Positions 16,596-25,640 of a stretch of DNA of 36,570 bases are shown here, piece after piece (the first letter of the stretch is position 1; each line of letters begins with the position of its first letter). Both the position numbers and the translations under genes were made by a program. The notes below the pieces were generated by a model. That model did no database searches. It saw only the letters and a program-made list of their open reading frames with translations, and was not told where the DNA came from. This DNA comes from Gammaproteobacteria bacterium DTU037 (GTDB lineage: Bacteria > Pseudomonadota > Gammaproteobacteria > Pseudomonadales > Pseudomonadaceae), in contig LFRZ01000152.1 in assembly GCA_001513025.1 (NCBI GenBank), positions 7,658 through 44,227 on the forward strand, in the 5' to 3' direction.

Positions 16596-17671
16596 GCCTG
16601 TACCTCAATGCGGTAGTCAGCGCGCGCCTCAATCAGTTCACCAATAGCGTGCGCATAGACACCGGCCGCGCTAAGTACTTGTTCTAATGCTGCCGCATGC
16701 TCTGGCTGCACCGCAATTAATAAACCACCACTGGTTTGCGGGTCGCAAAACAGTGCTCGCTGCTCATCGGTCAAGGGCGCCAGTTTATCGCCGTAGGATT
16801 CAAAATTACGCGTGGTACCGCCAGGTAAACAGCCCTGGGCAATATAATCACGCACTGGAGGCAGCAGTGGAATATGCTGCTCATGCAATACAGCATTGAC
16901 GCCACTACCTTCACAGACTTCCAGCAAATGACCCATTAAACCGAAACCTGTGACATCGGTAATAGCCTCAACACCAGCTAAGTGCGCCACTTCAGCGCCG
17001 ATTTTATTCATCTGGCACATCACATCGCGGGCTAAAAACTCGTGTTCGCTACGTAATTTTTTCTGCTTTTGCGCTGTGGTTAAAATGCCCACACCGAGCG
17101 GTTTAGTCAGATAGAGTCGGCAACCAGCTGTGGCCGTATTGTTTTGTTTTAACTGATCTTTATTGACGATGCCGGTCACGGCCAAACCAAAGATGGGTTC
17201 AGGTGAATCAATACTGTGACCGCCAGCCAGCACTATGCCCGCGTCGGCACAGGCCTGACGCCCACCATCTATCACCCGTTGCGCCACTTCCGGCGGCAAC
17301 ACGCTAATCGGCCAACCAAGAATAGCAATGGCCATAATGGGTTTGCCACCCATGGCGTAAATATCACTGATGGCGTTGGTGGCAGCGATGCGGCCAAAAT
17401 CAAAAGGGTCATCGGCAATCGGCATAAAGAAATCGGTGGTGCTAAGAATCACCTGACCGTTGCCAATATCATAGGCCGCGGCATCATCTTTGCTGCTGTT
17501 ACCCACCAGCAAATTAGCATCAGTGGGCAGCGTCAGGCTCGATAGCAGAATTTGATCCAGTACTTTAGGCGAGATCTTGCAACCACAGCCTGCACCGTGG
17601 CTGTATTCGGTTAAGCGTATAGCTGAGGCGGGCGACTGACTGCTCGTCTGATTACTCTCCGGCGTGTTCAC
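16592..17671 (-). CDS. selD: Selenophosphate synthetase (selenide, water dikinase)
   Basis: This protein of about 359 residues makes selenophosphate from selenide and ATP. The N-terminal [12 protein letters not shown] holds the catalytic cysteine (about residue 29) and Lys (about 32); cysteine is used, so this is not itself a selenoprotein. ATP-binding elements follow ([74 protein letters not shown]). The start is uncertain: GTG at 17671 has AGGGG 10 bases upstream, whereas an ATG at 17698 (368 residues) lacks a clear site and the ATG at 17761 adds an unlikely hydrophobic extension. It is coupled to mnmH, its user for tRNA. Selenocysteine genes are not in the window. Confidence 0.94.
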   Translation of the reverse strand: MNTPESNQTSSQSPASAIRLTEYSHGAGCGCKISPKVLDQILLSSLTLPTDANLLVGNSSKDDAAAYDIGNGQVILSTTDFFMPIADDPFDFGRIAATNAISDIYAMGGKPIMAIAILGWPISVLPPEVAQRVIDGGRQACADAGIVLAGGHSIDSPEPIFGLAVTGIVNKDQLKQNNTATAGCRLYLTKPLGVGILTTAQKQKKLRSEHEFLARDVMCQMNKIGAEVAHLAGVEAITDVTGFGLMGHLLEVCEGSGVNAVLHEQHIPLLPPVRDYIAQGCLPGGTTRNFESYGDKLAPLTDEQRALFCDPQTSGGLLIAVQPEHAAALEQVLSAAGVYAHAIGELIEARADYRIEVQA

Positions 17672-17783
17672 TAGCGACTTACCCCTAAATAGATACATTA
17701 TTTTCAGGTATGCATGATACAACCCACAAGACAGCAGCGAAAGCAGCAGGCGCCATGGCATACTGTTGCACTGCTATCTACTG

Positions 17784-18470
17784 TCATGATAAAAACAGCT
17801 CGCGCAAATCATCCACTACCAATGTTGGATTATCGGCACTGATCGGCTCGCCATAGTTGTAGCCGTAGGTCACCGCAACACAGGCGACATGGGCCGCTTG
17901 CGCCGCAAGTACATCATTGCGCGAGTCACCAATAAATAGGCACTGCTGCGCTGTGACTCCCGCTTGCTGCATAACCCAAAGCAAGCCCGCAGGATCAGGT
18001 TTTTTCTGAGGAAAGGTATCACCGCCGACAATCCACTGAAAAAACCCAGCCATACCCGTATCAGCCAATAACTGCGGTAAGAATTTCTCTGGTTTATTAG
18101 TCACCAAGGCCAATTTGATACCGAGCATATGCAAGGTTTTTAGTGTGTCTAACGCACCAGGATACAGCGTAGTTAAACTCTCACCGGTACCATACACTTG
18201 CATAAAAATTGCCAATGCCTCAGCTTCTTGCTCGGCAGTGATGCCCTGATGATCAAAGTTATCCGCCAGTGCGCGACGCACCAATACAGGCGCACCGTTA
18301 CCCACCCAGTGGCGTACTTTATTCATCCCTGCAGGCGCGCGACCTAACTGCTCCAACATAGAGTCAGTAGCAGTGGCTAAATCAGGCACTGAGTCAATTA
18401 AGGTGCCGTCCAAATCGAACATCACCACTTTTGGTAATTGCCCAGCTGACACACTTAATAAAGTTTTCAC
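17784..18470 (-). CDS. gph: Phosphoglycolate phosphatase
   Basis: The 228-residue haloacid-dehalogenase hydrolase removes phosphate from 2-phosphoglycolate formed during DNA repair or oxygenation reactions. Motif I is VVMFDLDGTLIDS (nucleophile Asp in DLDGT), motif II is ALVTNKPEKF, and motif III/IV is KKPDPAGLLWV with FIGDSRNDVLAA. Length and motifs fit Gph, and its position directly after rpe is the usual gammaproteobacterial arrangement. The gene start shares a base with the rpe stop. Other HAD phosphatases of this subfamily have wider specificity, so the substrate rests mostly on context. Confidence 0.92.
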   Translation of the reverse strand: MKTLLSVSAGQLPKVVMFDLDGTLIDSVPDLATATDSMLEQLGRAPAGMNKVRHWVGNGAPVLVRRALADNFDHQGITAEQEAEALAIFMQVYGTGESLTTLYPGALDTLKTLHMLGIKLALVTNKPEKFLPQLLADTGMAGFFQWIVGGDTFPQKKPDPAGLLWVMQQAGVTAQQCLFIGDSRNDVLAAQAAHVACVAVTYGYNYGEPISADNPTLVVDDLRELFLS

Positions 18471-19141
18471 TAGTTTACACCTGCCAATTCAGCGCGCATG
18501 GCCGCAATAACCTGCGCATAATCCGGCGCATTAAAAATCGCAGAACCCGCCACAAAGGTATCGGCACCGGCCTGAGCAATCTGCTTAATATTCTGCACAT
18601 TGACGCCGCCATCCACCTGTAGACGAATCGGCAAACCACTGGCATCAATCAGCTCACGCGCTTCACGTAACTTATCCAGCGTACCTGGAATAAATGACTG
18701 CCCGCCAAAGCCTGGGTTGACGCTCATCAGCAGCACCATATCGACTTTATCTAAAACATAGCGCAGCACATCCAAAGAGGTCGCAGGGTTAAATACCAAA
18801 CCGGCTTTACAGCCACCTTGTTTAATCAGCTGTAAAGAACGATCAACATGCTCAGAGGCTTCTGGGTGAAAGGTAATATAGCTGGCACCAGCATCAATAA
18901 AATCGCCAATCATGCGATCCACTGGTTTCACCATCAGATGCACATCAATCGGCGCAGTAATACCGTATTTACGCAAAGCACTGCACACCATCGGACCAAT
19001 CGTCAGGTTGGGTACGTAATGGTTATCCATCACATCAAAGTGCACAGTATCGGCACCGGCGGCGAGCACACGCTCAACATCTTCACCCAAGCGGGCGAAG
19101 TCTGCGGATAAAATAGATGGGGCAATAACAAAAGGCTGCAT
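18470..19141 (-). CDS. rpe: Ribulose-phosphate 3-epimerase
   Basis: The 223-residue TIM-barrel enzyme interconverts ribulose 5-phosphate and xylulose 5-phosphate in the pentose phosphate pathway. Diagnostic segments are [35 protein letters not shown] with the metal-binding His and Asp, [40 protein letters not shown] and [12 protein letters not shown]. The length is normal. The stop overlaps the gph start, so rpe and gph are coupled. It has a 237-base upstream gap with repeated TTAGCCC elements and probably its own promoter. Confidence 0.97.
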   Translation of the reverse strand: MQPFVIAPSILSADFARLGEDVERVLAAGADTVHFDVMDNHYVPNLTIGPMVCSALRKYGITAPIDVHLMVKPVDRMIGDFIDAGASYITFHPEASEHVDRSLQLIKQGGCKAGLVFNPATSLDVLRYVLDKVDMVLLMSVNPGFGGQSFIPGTLDKLREARELIDASGLPIRLQVDGGVNVQNIKQIAQAGADTFVAGSAIFNAPDYAQVIAAMRAELAGVN

Positions 19142-19180
19142 AGCGTCCTCGCGGCAAAATAGTTCAAAGCATGGCTGTGA

Positions 19181-19248
19181 TTAGCCCAATAAAAAGCATT
19201 GATTAAGTAGACTATCTTAGCCCAATTTGTTCAAACATAGGGCTAAGA
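19181..19248. repeat. Three TTAGCCC elements (two direct, one inverted)
   Basis: TTAGCCCAAT occurs at 19181-19190 and again at 19217-19226, 36 bases apart. The second copy also forms a perfect 9-bp inverted repeat with GGGCTAAGA (TCTTAGCCC at 19215-19223, partner at 19240-19248). The elements lie upstream of rpe on the minus strand. They could be protein binding sites; the hairpin lacks a T-run in either direction. No other content was recognised in 19142-19378. Confidence 0.4.
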
Positions 19249-19378
19249 GAGTCGGTGAACGGAGCAATTATTTGGCTGCAAGCATGCTGCTGAGCCAGGA
19301 AGAACTAGCATGCCGACTACAAACCATATTGAATGCCACTGTCTACTGCCAAGCATAAGAGGCACAAGCTTAACTCCG

Positions 19379-19903
19379 CTAATCACTCATCAACTCTACG
19401 CTGCGCGCTTCAATGGTATAGGCAGAGTCGGCCAGTTCATTGCTACTGACTTCAACGCGCAACGTCCCTTCAATCCACAACGGCGCATAGATATCAGGTA
19501 GATCAACACCTTTGGCGTAGCGCACTAGCACAATTTGATTGGGCGGCGGCGGTGGTACATGGATGCACGCGCCGGGGTATGGCACTAAAAAGAACTCAAC
19601 AAAACGGCCTTGCTGATTGGTGTCTAAGGGCACAGGATAACCACCCAGCAAAATCGTACGACCATCCAGTGCGGGCACTGTTTGCGCGGAGTACATCACC
19701 GCGGGCATATCTTTATCGGTCGAGCGCAGGCCACCGGGCACATAAAAAGCACTGTCGGCCTCAGGCGTATCATGGCTGATATCTGGCATATCCAGCAACG
19801 CTTGGCGATCCGATTCAGGCATTAAATCCAGCCAGTCGGTTTCCTCCAGCGCTGCCTGGGCCGAACCCACTAGCAACAGTATGCAGAGCAAAAAATAGCG
19901 CAT
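19379..19903 (-). CDS. DUF3299 family exported protein
   Basis: This protein of about 174 residues has a signal peptide (MRYFLLCILLLVGSAQA, cleavage near residue 17). The mature part has a short beta-rich domain with GRTILLGGYPVPLD, FFLVPYPGACIHVPPPPPNQ and APLWIEGTLRV. The PYxGACIHVPPPPPN segment is the hallmark of DUF3299 proteins, which are periplasmic and of unknown function; a conserved cysteine and histidine there suggest metal or ligand binding, which is conjecture. The ATG at 19903 is used instead of a TTG at 19912. It follows the GlsB-like gene by 9 bases on the same strand and is probably co-transcribed with it. Confidence 0.85.
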   Translation of the reverse strand: MRYFLLCILLLVGSAQAALEETDWLDLMPESDRQALLDMPDISHDTPEADSAFYVPGGLRSTDKDMPAVMYSAQTVPALDGRTILLGGYPVPLDTNQQGRFVEFFLVPYPGACIHVPPPPPNQIVLVRYAKGVDLPDIYAPLWIEGTLRVEVSSNELADSAYTIEARSVELMSD

Positions 19904-19912
19904 TATGATCAA

Positions 19913-20152
19913 TTAACGCTTATGTAAAGCTTCAACAATAAACAGCAGAACAATCGCACCCACGACCGCACCAATAAAACCGGCAGGCTGCCCCGCCTGA
20001 TACACACCTAAGGCTTGACCACCGTAGGTCGCAACCACCGAGCCGGATACGCCTAAGATAATGGTCATAATAATGCCTAAGCCACTGCGACCAGGCTTAA
20101 GTAAGCGTGCAACGATACCCGCTAATAAACCGATAATTAATGTACCTAGCAT
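19913..20152 (-). CDS. GlsB/YeaQ/YmgE family small membrane protein
   Basis: The 79-residue protein is made of three hydrophobic helices rich in glycine: LGTLIIGLLAGIVARLLKPG, IMTIILGVSGSVVATYGGQALG and GFIGAVVGAIVLLFIVEAL. This is the pattern of the transglycosylase-associated (Transgly_assoc) family, small inner-membrane proteins often induced by stress, whose role is not known in detail. The ATG is followed directly by the first helix. It leads a probable two-gene unit with the DUF3299 gene. Confidence 0.88.
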   Translation of the reverse strand: MLGTLIIGLLAGIVARLLKPGRSGLGIIMTIILGVSGSVVATYGGQALGVYQAGQPAGFIGAVVGAIVLLFIVEALHKR

Positions 20153-20221
20153 ACGCCTTCCCCTGCATTGACTCGAGTGTTAGCACTAGACAGTATCAGC
20201 ATGCCACAGTTCAGTACGTAT

Positions 20222-21304
20222 TTAATTTTCCAGCAACTGTTCAAGCTCAACAATCTGCTGCTGTAACTGCTTAGCATCCTGACTGCGCAATGTAGCATGC
20301 CCTACTTTGCGTCCAGGTTTAGGCGCTTTAAGATAATCATGCAAATGACAATCCGCCACCGCTAACACTTTAGCCGCTTCAGGCACGCGACCAATAAAGT
20401 TGAGCATCGCATTATAGCCAACGCTCGCGGTGGAGCCCAAAGGCAAACCGGCTACCGCACGCAAATGGTTTTCAAATTGACTGCACTCAGAACCTTCGAT
20501 CGTCCAATGACCTGAGTTATGCACACGCGGCGCAATTTCATTGGCTTTTAAGCCGCCATCCACTTCAAAGAACTCAAAAGCTAAGACACCGACATAATCC
20601 AACTGCTTGAGCACGCGTCCAGCATAATCTTGCGCCAGCGCCTGCAATGGATGCTGATGGCTGGCCACCGACAGATGCAAAATACCGTCGTGGTGAATGT
20701 TATACACCAATGGATAGCAGCTGACCTGACCCTCACGACCACGTACCGCCACCAGTGATACTTCGCCAGTAAAGGCAACAAAACCTTCTAAAATACACGG
20801 CACATTGCCTAAATAAGCAAAGGCATCAACCACATCAGCAGGCTCACGCAAAACCTTTTGGCCTTTACCGTCATAGCCCAAAGTGCGGGTTTTCAGAACG
20901 GCTGGCAAACCAATCTGCACCACCGCTGCATCTAAATCAGCTTGCGATAACACATCGGCAAATTCAGTGGTTGGAATACCCAAGTCTTTAAACATGGATT
21001 TTTCAAACCAGCGGTCACGGGCGATGCGTAAGGCATTGGCGCTGGGATACACAGGAACAAACTGCTCAAGAAAAGCCACAGTTTCTGCTGGCACACTTTC
21101 AAATTCAAAGGTCACCAGATCAACCGTCTGCGCCAGTTGCTGCAGATGCTCTGGCGAGCTGTAATCTGCATGCAGATGCTCACCTAATGCTGCAGCACAG
21201 GCATCCACTGCTGGATCAAGGAAAGTAAACTGCATTCCTAAAGGGGTACCCGCTAGGGCTAACATACGCCCTAATTGTCCGCCGCCAATCACGCCAACTT
21301 TCAT
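20222..21304 (-). CDS. purK: 5-(Carboxyamino)imidazole ribonucleotide synthase
   Basis: The 360-residue ATP-grasp enzyme carboxylates aminoimidazole ribonucleotide with bicarbonate in purine synthesis. The N-terminal GVIGGGQLGRMLALAG starts the biotin-carboxylase-like fold; the ATP-grasp part shows LKTRTLGYDGKGQKV, CILEGFVAFTGEVSLV, VGVLAFEFFEVDGG and NEIAPRVHNSGHWTIEG. The product is handed to PurE, whose gene lies 3 bases upstream on the same strand. Length is normal, and the pair is arranged purE-purK as in other gammaproteobacteria. Confidence 0.97.
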   Translation of the reverse strand: MKVGVIGGGQLGRMLALAGTPLGMQFTFLDPAVDACAAALGEHLHADYSSPEHLQQLAQTVDLVTFEFESVPAETVAFLEQFVPVYPSANALRIARDRWFEKSMFKDLGIPTTEFADVLSQADLDAAVVQIGLPAVLKTRTLGYDGKGQKVLREPADVVDAFAYLGNVPCILEGFVAFTGEVSLVAVRGREGQVSCYPLVYNIHHDGILHLSVASHQHPLQALAQDYAGRVLKQLDYVGVLAFEFFEVDGGLKANEIAPRVHNSGHWTIEGSECSQFENHLRAVAGLPLGSTASVGYNAMLNFIGRVPEAAKVLAVADCHLHDYLKAPKPGRKVGHATLRSQDAKQLQQQIVELEQLLEN

Positions 21305-21307
21305 GAC

Positions 21308-21799
21308 TTAAGCCTCTCGTGGGTCTGGATTATCTAACACGCTTTGGGTTTGTTTCTCACGGTAAGCATTGAGCGCCGCATGAAACTCTGGGTATTGATG
21401 ACCGACAATACTGGCCGCTAATAAAGCCGCATTGACGGCACCTGCTTTACCAATTGATAACGTAGCGACAGGTACGCCCGCAGGCATTTGCACAATGGAT
21501 AACAACGAATCAACACCAGACAGCATTGAAGACTGTACAGGAACGCCGAGTACCGGCAAGTGCGTTTTCGCTGCACACATACCGGGTAAATGCGCAGCAC
21601 CACCGGCACCTGCAATAATCACCTGCAAACCACGTTGATGCGCTTGTTCGGCATAACTGAATAATAAGTCTGGCGTACGATGCGCAGAAACCACTTGCAC
21701 CTCATAGGGAATACCGAGGGTTTCAAGCATGTCTACGCTGTGGCTCATTGTGCTCCAATCCGACTTGGAACCCATAATCACGCCTACCAGTGGACTCAT
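21308..21799 (-). CDS. purE: N5-carboxyaminoimidazole ribonucleotide mutase
   Basis: The 163-residue class I PurE isomerises N5-CAIR to CAIR. Key segments are [23 protein letters not shown] (catalytic His), [25 protein letters not shown] and [23 protein letters not shown]. It precedes purK with a 3-base gap. A TATAAT-like -10 box (21904-21909) and a strong hairpin (21848-21873) lie in its upstream region; see the terminator entry for the two possible readings. Confidence 0.97.
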   Translation of the reverse strand: MSPLVGVIMGSKSDWSTMSHSVDMLETLGIPYEVQVVSAHRTPDLLFSYAEQAHQRGLQVIIAGAGGAAHLPGMCAAKTHLPVLGVPVQSSMLSGVDSLLSIVQMPAGVPVATLSIGKAGAVNAALLAASIVGHQYPEFHAALNAYREKQTQSVLDNPDPREA

Positions 21800-21839
21800 C
21801 AGTGCTGCCTCTTCAAGTTTAGGCGCCTATTAGCGCTGC

Positions 21840-21873
21840 AAAAATAACAAACCACGCAACACGGCGTGGCTTG
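21840..21873 (-). terminator. Rho-independent terminator-like hairpin upstream of purE
   Basis: On the minus strand CAAGCCACGC (21873-21864) pairs with GCGTGGTTTG (21857-21848) around CGTGTT: ten base pairs with one G-U. TTATTTTTGC follows directly. It lies about 98 bases past the lipoprotein stop at 21971, so it may end the mpl-ubiX-lipoprotein transcript. A TATAAT lies upstream of it, at 21909-21904, so a purE transcript might also run through it. Confidence 0.7.
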
Positions 21874-21903
21874 GTTGATGACACAAAATTTTATAAGTGG
21901 CTA

Positions 21904-21909
21904 ATTATA
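21904..21909 (-). promoter_or_regulatory. Candidate -10 box TATAAT ahead of purE
   Basis: TATAAT is perfect on the minus strand (21909-21904), with TTAGTA as a poor -35 about 17 bases upstream. It would give a purE leader of about 98 bases containing the terminator-like hairpin. The weak -35 keeps confidence low. Confidence 0.35.
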
Positions 21910-21970
21910 GCGCATGTGCAACACATTACTAAAACGCTTACGGACAAATTAACCATTGAGGCTCATTTGC

Positions 21971-22264
21971 TTAACGTCCACCCTGCACAGTTAGGCCAAT
22001 TCCCAACTCCACAGCCAACGCCCAAGGCAATAATAAAGTATCCAGCACGGCACTAAAGGGCAAATCTAACCCTGGATATTGAGGCGCCTGTGCACCAAAA
22101 CGCTGCACAGGATAACAACCGCCTTGCAAGCTGTACCAATCCAAACGCGCTCCAGAGTAAATTACTGGCGCACCGGCTTGGGCGGCATGTAAGGTGCGCA
22201 CACTGGCGCAGCCACTGCTTAGCAGTAGCGCCAGCAACACCAACCCAACGCCGAGTTTACTCAT
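21971..22264 (-). CDS. YceK/YidQ-like (DUF1375) lipoprotein
   Basis: This small protein of about 97 residues has a lipoprotein signal: [20 protein letters not shown], with the lipobox SSGC and acylated cysteine at about residue 19. The mature part includes [13 protein letters not shown] and [24 protein letters not shown], the pattern of the YceK/YidQ family, whose role is unknown. The start at 22264 overlaps the ubiX stop by 8 bases; the longer reading from 22327 lacks a signal and runs deep into ubiX. It is the last gene of the mpl-ubiX group. Confidence 0.82.
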   Translation of the reverse strand: MSKLGVGLVLLALLLSSGCASVRTLHAAQAGAPVIYSGARLDWYSLQGGCYPVQRFGAQAPQYPGLDLPFSAVLDTLLLPWALAVELGIGLTVQGGR

Positions 22265-22889
22265 CCCAGCCGGCTTGATGGTGCTCACCCCAACGCGGCA
22301 ACATATCTTGCGGGATCTGTAATACATTTAAAATCCGCGCCACCACAAAATCGACTAAATCATCAATGCTTTGCGGCTGATGATAAAAGCCCGGCGAGGC
22401 CGGTAAAATTACCGCCCCCATATTCGATAACTTGAGCATATTTTCCAAATGGATACTGGAGTACGGCGCCTCGCGCGGCACGATAATCAATTGACGGCGC
22501 TCTTTGAGCACCACATCTGCCGCACGCTCAATTAAATTATTACACGCGCCTGTGGCAATCGCCGATAAGGTGCCTGTAGAACAGGGCACAATCACCATGG
22601 CATTGGGCGCACCTGAACCTGAGGCCACCGACGACATCCAATCTTCTTTGCCATAGACACGTATCTGCCCAGCAGCAGCGCCAGTATATTCGGTTAAAAA
22701 CTGCTGCATGGCTTGTGGCTTCGGCGGCAATAGCACATCGGTTTCGGTAGCCAGCACCAACTGCGCCGCTTTCGAAATCAAGAAATGCACTTCACGCTCT
22801 TCTTGCACCAAGCAATCAAGCAAACGTAAAGCGTACTGCGCACCGGAGGCTCCGGTCATGGCTAAAGTCACCCGTTGCGGACCTATCAT
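22257..22889 (-). CDS. ubiX: Flavin prenyltransferase UbiX
   Basis: The 210-residue flavoprotein attaches a dimethylallyl group to FMN, making the prenyl-FMN cofactor of the UbiD decarboxylase in ubiquinone synthesis. Diagnostic segments are [19 protein letters not shown], the [29 protein letters not shown] region (split here only for description), [17 protein letters not shown] and [16 protein letters not shown]. Length is normal. It overlaps mpl by 4 bases (ATGA) upstream and the lipoprotein gene downstream. The mpl-ubiX neighbourhood is a known pseudomonad arrangement to my recollection. Confidence 0.96.
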   Translation of the reverse strand: MIGPQRVTLAMTGASGAQYALRLLDCLVQEEREVHFLISKAAQLVLATETDVLLPPKPQAMQQFLTEYTGAAAGQIRVYGKEDWMSSVASGSGAPNAMVIVPCSTGTLSAIATGACNNLIERAADVVLKERRQLIIVPREAPYSSIHLENMLKLSNMGAVILPASPGFYHQPQSIDDLVDFVVARILNVLQIPQDMLPRWGEHHQAGWDE

Positions 22890-24244
22890 TGCGTTGCCTC
22901 CAAGGCTTCAATTAACTGCATATGAATACCGCCAAAGCCACCATTACTCATAATCACCACATGCATATCAGGCTGTGCCAGGGCTAACACACCAGCAATA
23001 ATAGCATCTAAAGAGTGACACACTTGGCTAGGCACAGGCGCCTCAGCCACAGTGGCCGCCAAATCCCATCCGAGATTATCCGGCGCATACCAAAACACAT
23101 AATCCGCATCGACAGTGGAAGGCGCCAGACCTTCTCGATGCGCACCAAGTTTCATGGAATTGGAGCGCGGTTCAATCACCGCAATAATGCGCTGTGTGCC
23201 GACTTGTTTACGCAGGCCATCTAAGGTGCTGGCAATCGCAGTGGGGTGATGGGCAAAGTCATCATAAACCGTTACTCCAGCGACCTGCGCCAGCTTTTGC
23301 ATACGCCGTTTCACATTCTGAAACTCGCCCAACGCTTGCGCACCATGCTCAGCCGTCACACCGACATGTCGCGCCGCGGCTAAAGCAGCCAACGCATTGG
23401 CCACATTATGCAAACCGGTTAACGACCACTGCACCCGCCCCTGCTCAACGCCATCGAGCGATACACTAAAGTCAGAGCCATCGTCTTTCAGCAAATGCGC
23501 TTGCCACTGTCCATCAGGCCCAGTGGTTTGTACCGGCGTCCAGCAACCTTTAGCAATCACGCGCTGGAGGGCTTGCTCTTGGGCAGGATAGATCACCAAA
23601 CCATTACTGGGCACGGTGCGCAGCAAATGGTGAAACTGCAGCTCAATCGCCGCCAAATCAGGGAAAATATCCGCATGATCAAACTCTAAATTGTTTAATA
23701 CCGTGGTGCGTGAACGGTAATGGACAAACTTTGAACGTTTATCAAAGAAAGCGCTGTCATATTCATCCGCCTCTACCACAAAGAAGTCAGTCTGACCTAA
23801 ACGCGCAGAGAGGCCAAAATTTTGCGGTACACCACCAATTAAAAAACCAGGCTGCATACCAGCATATTCCAAAATCCAGGCCAGCATGCTGCTGGTGGTG
23901 GTTTTACCGTGGGTACCGGCGACTGCTAGCACCCAACGCCCTTGCAACACATGCTCAGCCAACCACTGCGGACCTGAGACATAAGGCAGGCCCCTATCCA
24001 ACATATACTCAACTGCAGGATTACCACGCGACAGCGCATTACCCACAACCACAAGATCGGGCCCAGGCTGCAAATGCTCAGGATGGTAGCCCTGCATCAG
24101 CTCAATACCTTGCTCTTGCAGTTGTGTGCTCATCGGCGGATAGACATTGGCATCCGAACCCGTCACACGGTGCCCCAACTCTTTGGCCAATAAGGCTAAA
24201 GAGCCCATAAATGTGCCGCAAATACCTAAAATATGAATATGCAT
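22886..24244 (-). CDS. mpl: UDP-N-acetylmuramate:L-Ala-gamma-D-Glu-meso-DAP ligase
   Basis: The 452-residue Mur ligase reattaches recycled tripeptide to UDP-MurNAc during peptidoglycan recycling in the cytoplasm. The N-terminal [20 protein letters not shown] distinguishes Mpl from MurC. The central domain has the ATP loop [37 protein letters not shown] and [10 protein letters not shown], and the C-terminal domain has [16 protein letters not shown] and [11 protein letters not shown]. Length is typical. It is first in the mpl-ubiX-lipoprotein unit; its promoter should lie in the 24245-24360 gap, where I could not choose a convincing one. Confidence 0.96.
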   Translation of the reverse strand: MHIHILGICGTFMGSLALLAKELGHRVTGSDANVYPPMSTQLQEQGIELMQGYHPEHLQPGPDLVVVGNALSRGNPAVEYMLDRGLPYVSGPQWLAEHVLQGRWVLAVAGTHGKTTTSSMLAWILEYAGMQPGFLIGGVPQNFGLSARLGQTDFFVVEADEYDSAFFDKRSKFVHYRSRTTVLNNLEFDHADIFPDLAAIELQFHHLLRTVPSNGLVIYPAQEQALQRVIAKGCWTPVQTTGPDGQWQAHLLKDDGSDFSVSLDGVEQGRVQWSLTGLHNVANALAALAAARHVGVTAEHGAQALGEFQNVKRRMQKLAQVAGVTVYDDFAHHPTAIASTLDGLRKQVGTQRIIAVIEPRSNSMKLGAHREGLAPSTVDADYVFWYAPDNLGWDLAATVAEAPVPSQVCHSLDAIIAGVLALAQPDMHVVIMSNGGFGGIHMQLIEALEATQ

Positions 24245-24393
24245 AGGAACCTCAAATAATTGCTTGCAAGATTAACACAGGCAACAGAGCACAATCGCGT
24301 ATCAAGCCACTGCAACACATTTGCATCTAAGCCTTGTTTTAAGGCACGATTGCTAGTCTAGTGATGACCACCCTACATAAAAAGAGAGTTGCC

Positions 24394-24834
24394 ATGCGCA
24401 TCATTTCCGCCACCTTAGACCATCTAGACCAACTAACGCCGATGTTTACTCATTACCGTGAGATGTATGGTGCGATGCCGCAGCCAGATGCTTCAAAAGA
24501 GTATTTAGCTCAGCGCATAAATAAACAAGAAGCCATTATTCTATTGGCCTTTGAAGACGAGGCCTTACTGGGCTTCTGCTTAGTGTATCCAAGCTTTTCT
24601 TCAATCTCACTGCGCCCGATGTGGATTATTAATGATCTGTATGTCGCTGAAAAGGCGCGCCGTAACCACGTCGCCCTGCAGCTATTACAAGCCACAGCTG
24701 AACAAGCCCGCGCCCATGGTGCCGTGCGTTTACGCGTATCGATTAGCGCCAGTAATGAAATCGCACAGCGTCTCTATGAGTCAGCCAACTTCCTCGAAGA
24801 CCAGCATTTCAGCAACTATATTTTACTCCTGTGA
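24394..24834 (+). CDS. GNAT family N-acetyltransferase
   Basis: This protein of about 146 residues has the GNAT fold. It shows an N-terminal beta strand (MRIISATLDHLDQLTPMF), a central strand IILLAFEDEALLGFCLVY, and the acetyl-CoA motif A with WIINDLYVAEKARRNHVALQLLQA. The final LRVSISASNEIAQRLYESANF strand-helix is motif B. In this protein the glycine-rich pyrophosphate loop is RRNHVA rather than the usual R-G-x-G, a modest divergence. The ATG at 24394 has AGAGAG about 6 bases upstream; earlier starts at 24361 and 24364 lack one. The acetyl acceptor is unknown, and it is transcribed in the direction of ppa, with its own gap on both sides. Confidence 0.87.
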   Translation: MRIISATLDHLDQLTPMFTHYREMYGAMPQPDASKEYLAQRINKQEAIILLAFEDEALLGFCLVYPSFSSISLRPMWIINDLYVAEKARRNHVALQLLQATAEQARAHGAVRLRVSISASNEIAQRLYESANFLEDQHFSNYILLL

Positions 24835-24931
24835 AGTGTTCTCAAACGCCCTTTCTGTATAGCACTACGCGTTTGAGTCTGACTCGCTACAGCAGCAATT
24901 AACAGCGCACCACATCAGCACACGGCAATGC

Positions 24932-24961
24932 TTGGTATACACCAACAAATACCCCTATAAT
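24932..24961 (+). promoter_or_regulatory. Sigma-70 promoter for ppa
   Basis: TTGGTA (24932-24937) and a perfect TATAAT (24956-24961) are separated by 18 bases, which puts the transcription start near 24968, about 28 bases before the ppa ATG. Confidence 0.6.
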
Positions 24962-24995
24962 CGCTGTACTTTTTATTTTCAAGTGGATATTTAAC

Positions 24996-25523
24996 ATGAG
25001 CTTTAGCAAAATCCCAGCGGGTAAAGACCTTCCTCACGACATCTATGTCGCAATTGAAATCCCAGCAAACCACGCCCCTATCAAATATGAAATTGATACT
25101 GAAACTGACAACCTGATGGTTGACCGTTTTATGGCAACTCCCATGTTTTACCCTGCCAACTATGGTTTCATCCCCCACACATTGGCCGATGATGGCGATG
25201 CGCTGGATGTCTTAGTCGTGACACCTTACCCTGTTGCACCAGGCTCAGTAGTGCGTGCACGCCCTATTGGCGTGTTGCATATGACTGACGAAGCCGGCGG
25301 CGATGCTAAGCTGATTGCGGTACCCCACGAAAAACTGACCCAGCTGTACAATGACGTGCATGAATACACTGACCTCCCTCCTTTATTGATTGAGCAAATC
25401 AAGCACTTCTTTGAACACTACAAAGATTTAGAAAAAGGCAAATGGGTTAAAGTTGAAGGCTGGGGTGATGCCGCAGCAGCGCGCGAAGAAATCACTAAAG
25501 CTGTCGCAGCGTACAATAAGTAA
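24996..25523 (+). CDS. ppa: Inorganic pyrophosphatase, family I
   Basis: The 175-residue cytoplasmic enzyme hydrolyses pyrophosphate to orthophosphate and so drives biosynthetic reactions. The family I features are [33 protein letters not shown] and the metal-binding signature [10 protein letters not shown]. In the last, Ala occupies a position that is often Pro, but all three aspartates are kept. [17 protein letters not shown] follows near the end. Length is typical of bacterial type I enzymes. It stands alone, with a good promoter upstream and a strong hairpin downstream. Confidence 0.97.
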   Translation: MSFSKIPAGKDLPHDIYVAIEIPANHAPIKYEIDTETDNLMVDRFMATPMFYPANYGFIPHTLADDGDALDVLVVTPYPVAPGSVVRARPIGVLHMTDEAGGDAKLIAVPHEKLTQLYNDVHEYTDLPPLLIEQIKHFFEHYKDLEKGKWVKVEGWGDAAAAREEITKAVAAYNK

Positions 25524-25528
25524 AACCC

Positions 25529-25561
25529 TAAGACACAGCAGCAAAATACTGCTGTGTCTTA
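25529..25561 (+). terminator. Perfect hairpin after ppa, likely terminator
   Basis: TAAGACACAGCAG (25529-25541) pairs perfectly over 13 bases with CTGCTGTGTCTTA (25549-25561) around a 7-base loop, starting 6 bases after the ppa stop. The following CATAGCTTT is only weakly T-rich, so termination may be partial. Confidence 0.65.
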
Positions 25562-25640
25562 CATAGCTTTACTGTTAAGGCTGGAAATACACTGATTTAG
25601 ATTTAATTATTATTAATAACCCAGCAAGCGGATTGCAGCA

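Noticed and set aside
16592-17671. SelD as a selenoprotein with in-frame UGA
   Set aside because: The catalytic position in GAGCGCK is encoded by an ordinary Cys codon and no in-frame TGA occurs there.
23710-24210. A 166-codon plus-strand frame opposite mpl
   Set aside because: It lies wholly antisense to a well conserved Mur ligase and its protein is low in hydrophobic order and rich in His, Gln and Pro, typical of a shadow frame.
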